Shown here: positions 26,245 to 26,269 of the stretch, piece by piece
How positions within the stretch are numbered: position 1 is the stretch's first letter
Layout: every line of letters begins with the position of its first letter
Assembly: GCA_014084085.1 (NCBI GenBank)
Contig: NPFB01000136.1
Location: forward strand, 708-26,976
DNA length: 26,269 nt
Direction of reading: 5' to 3'
Source: Hondaea fermentalgiana
Taxonomy: Eukaryota > Sar > Bigyra > Thraustochytrida > Thraustochytriidae
The notes under the pieces: model-generated
What the model was told of the DNA's origin: nothing
Databases searched by the model: none
The model's input: the letters and a program-made list of their open reading frames with translations, nothing else
Program-made: the position numbers and the translations under genes

Positions 26245-26269
26245 GCGGCGGCCGCCAGACAGGCAACCC

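Larger units (their letters stand above)
24557..26269. other. Repeat-rich right flank including the Sec23 promoter
   Basis: The first few hundred bases must carry the Sec23 promoter and leader. They are GC-rich with CGCTCG repeats (about 24670-24720). Further right are a (CTG)10 run, GCAAGC/GCGAGCA repeats (about 25625-25675), a pyrimidine-rich stretch (about 25690-25925) and large TCTG arrays. A minus-strand frame begins at a good ATG (25452) and encodes poly-Q then unstructured sequence with no domain, so I do not call it. No RNA gene is seen. Confidence 0.5.

Noticed and set aside
25973..26266. Minus frame encoding TDRQ repeats
   Set aside because: It is simply the translation of the TCTG tetranucleotide array.
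1..26269. tRNA, rRNA, snRNA, CRISPR or transposon features
   Set aside because: I scanned by eye for B-box sequences, U6-like starts, regular spacers, and transposase or reverse-transcriptase motifs and found none. A tRNAscan-SE, Infernal or RepeatMasker run would be decisive.

Overview
The window looks like nuclear DNA of a small-genome, flagellate-capable eukaryotic microbe. Its genes are compact and read as single open frames. They include a COPII coat subunit, a complex I subunit, serine palmitoyltransferase and a centriolar-satellite protein of the CCDC13 family. No bacterial operon signals, rRNA, tRNA or transposon were recognised. The intron-poor genes, the CCDC13 homologue and the moderately GC-rich coding sequence fit a stramenopile such as a thraustochytrid (Labyrinthulomycetes). 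That placement is inference, not proof.

Layout. 1-3527 is very GC-rich, packed with short tandem repeats, and has no gene I can support. 3528-5027 (-) encodes the LCB2 subunit of serine palmitoyltransferase. 6578-8560 (+) encodes a long coiled-coil protein with an acidic N-terminal part. 8975-9934 (+) is a family-16-type methyltransferase. 10225-11187 (-) is a DUF697-like membrane protein. It is divergent from 11702-13090 (+), a cytochrome P450 homologue that has lost the haem-ligand cysteine. 13344-16031 (-) is a CCDC13 homologue. 16819-17568 (-) is a protein made of two NTF2 domains in tandem. 18157-19854 (-) is a probable mitochondrial 5'-3' exonuclease with a large helical insertion. 20356-20751 (+) is NDUFA13/GRIM-19. 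21932-24556 (-) is Sec23 with a Q/Y-rich N-terminal extension. 24557-26269 is again repeat-rich DNA without a supported gene.

The genes are mostly unrelated housekeeping functions: sphingolipid synthesis, ER export, Ran import, respiration, organellar DNA metabolism and cilium biology. Two divergent pairs share short spacers. In one, the exonuclease and NDUFA13 both appear to act in mitochondria. In the other, the DUF697-like protein faces the P450-like pseudoenzyme.

The observations most worth following are the P450-like protein without its haem cysteine, the exonuclease whose nuclease fold is split by about 175 residues, the single-chain NTF2 pseudo-dimer, and Sec23 carrying a prion-like N-terminus. 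I see no obvious multi-gene system such as a defence island or biosynthetic cluster.
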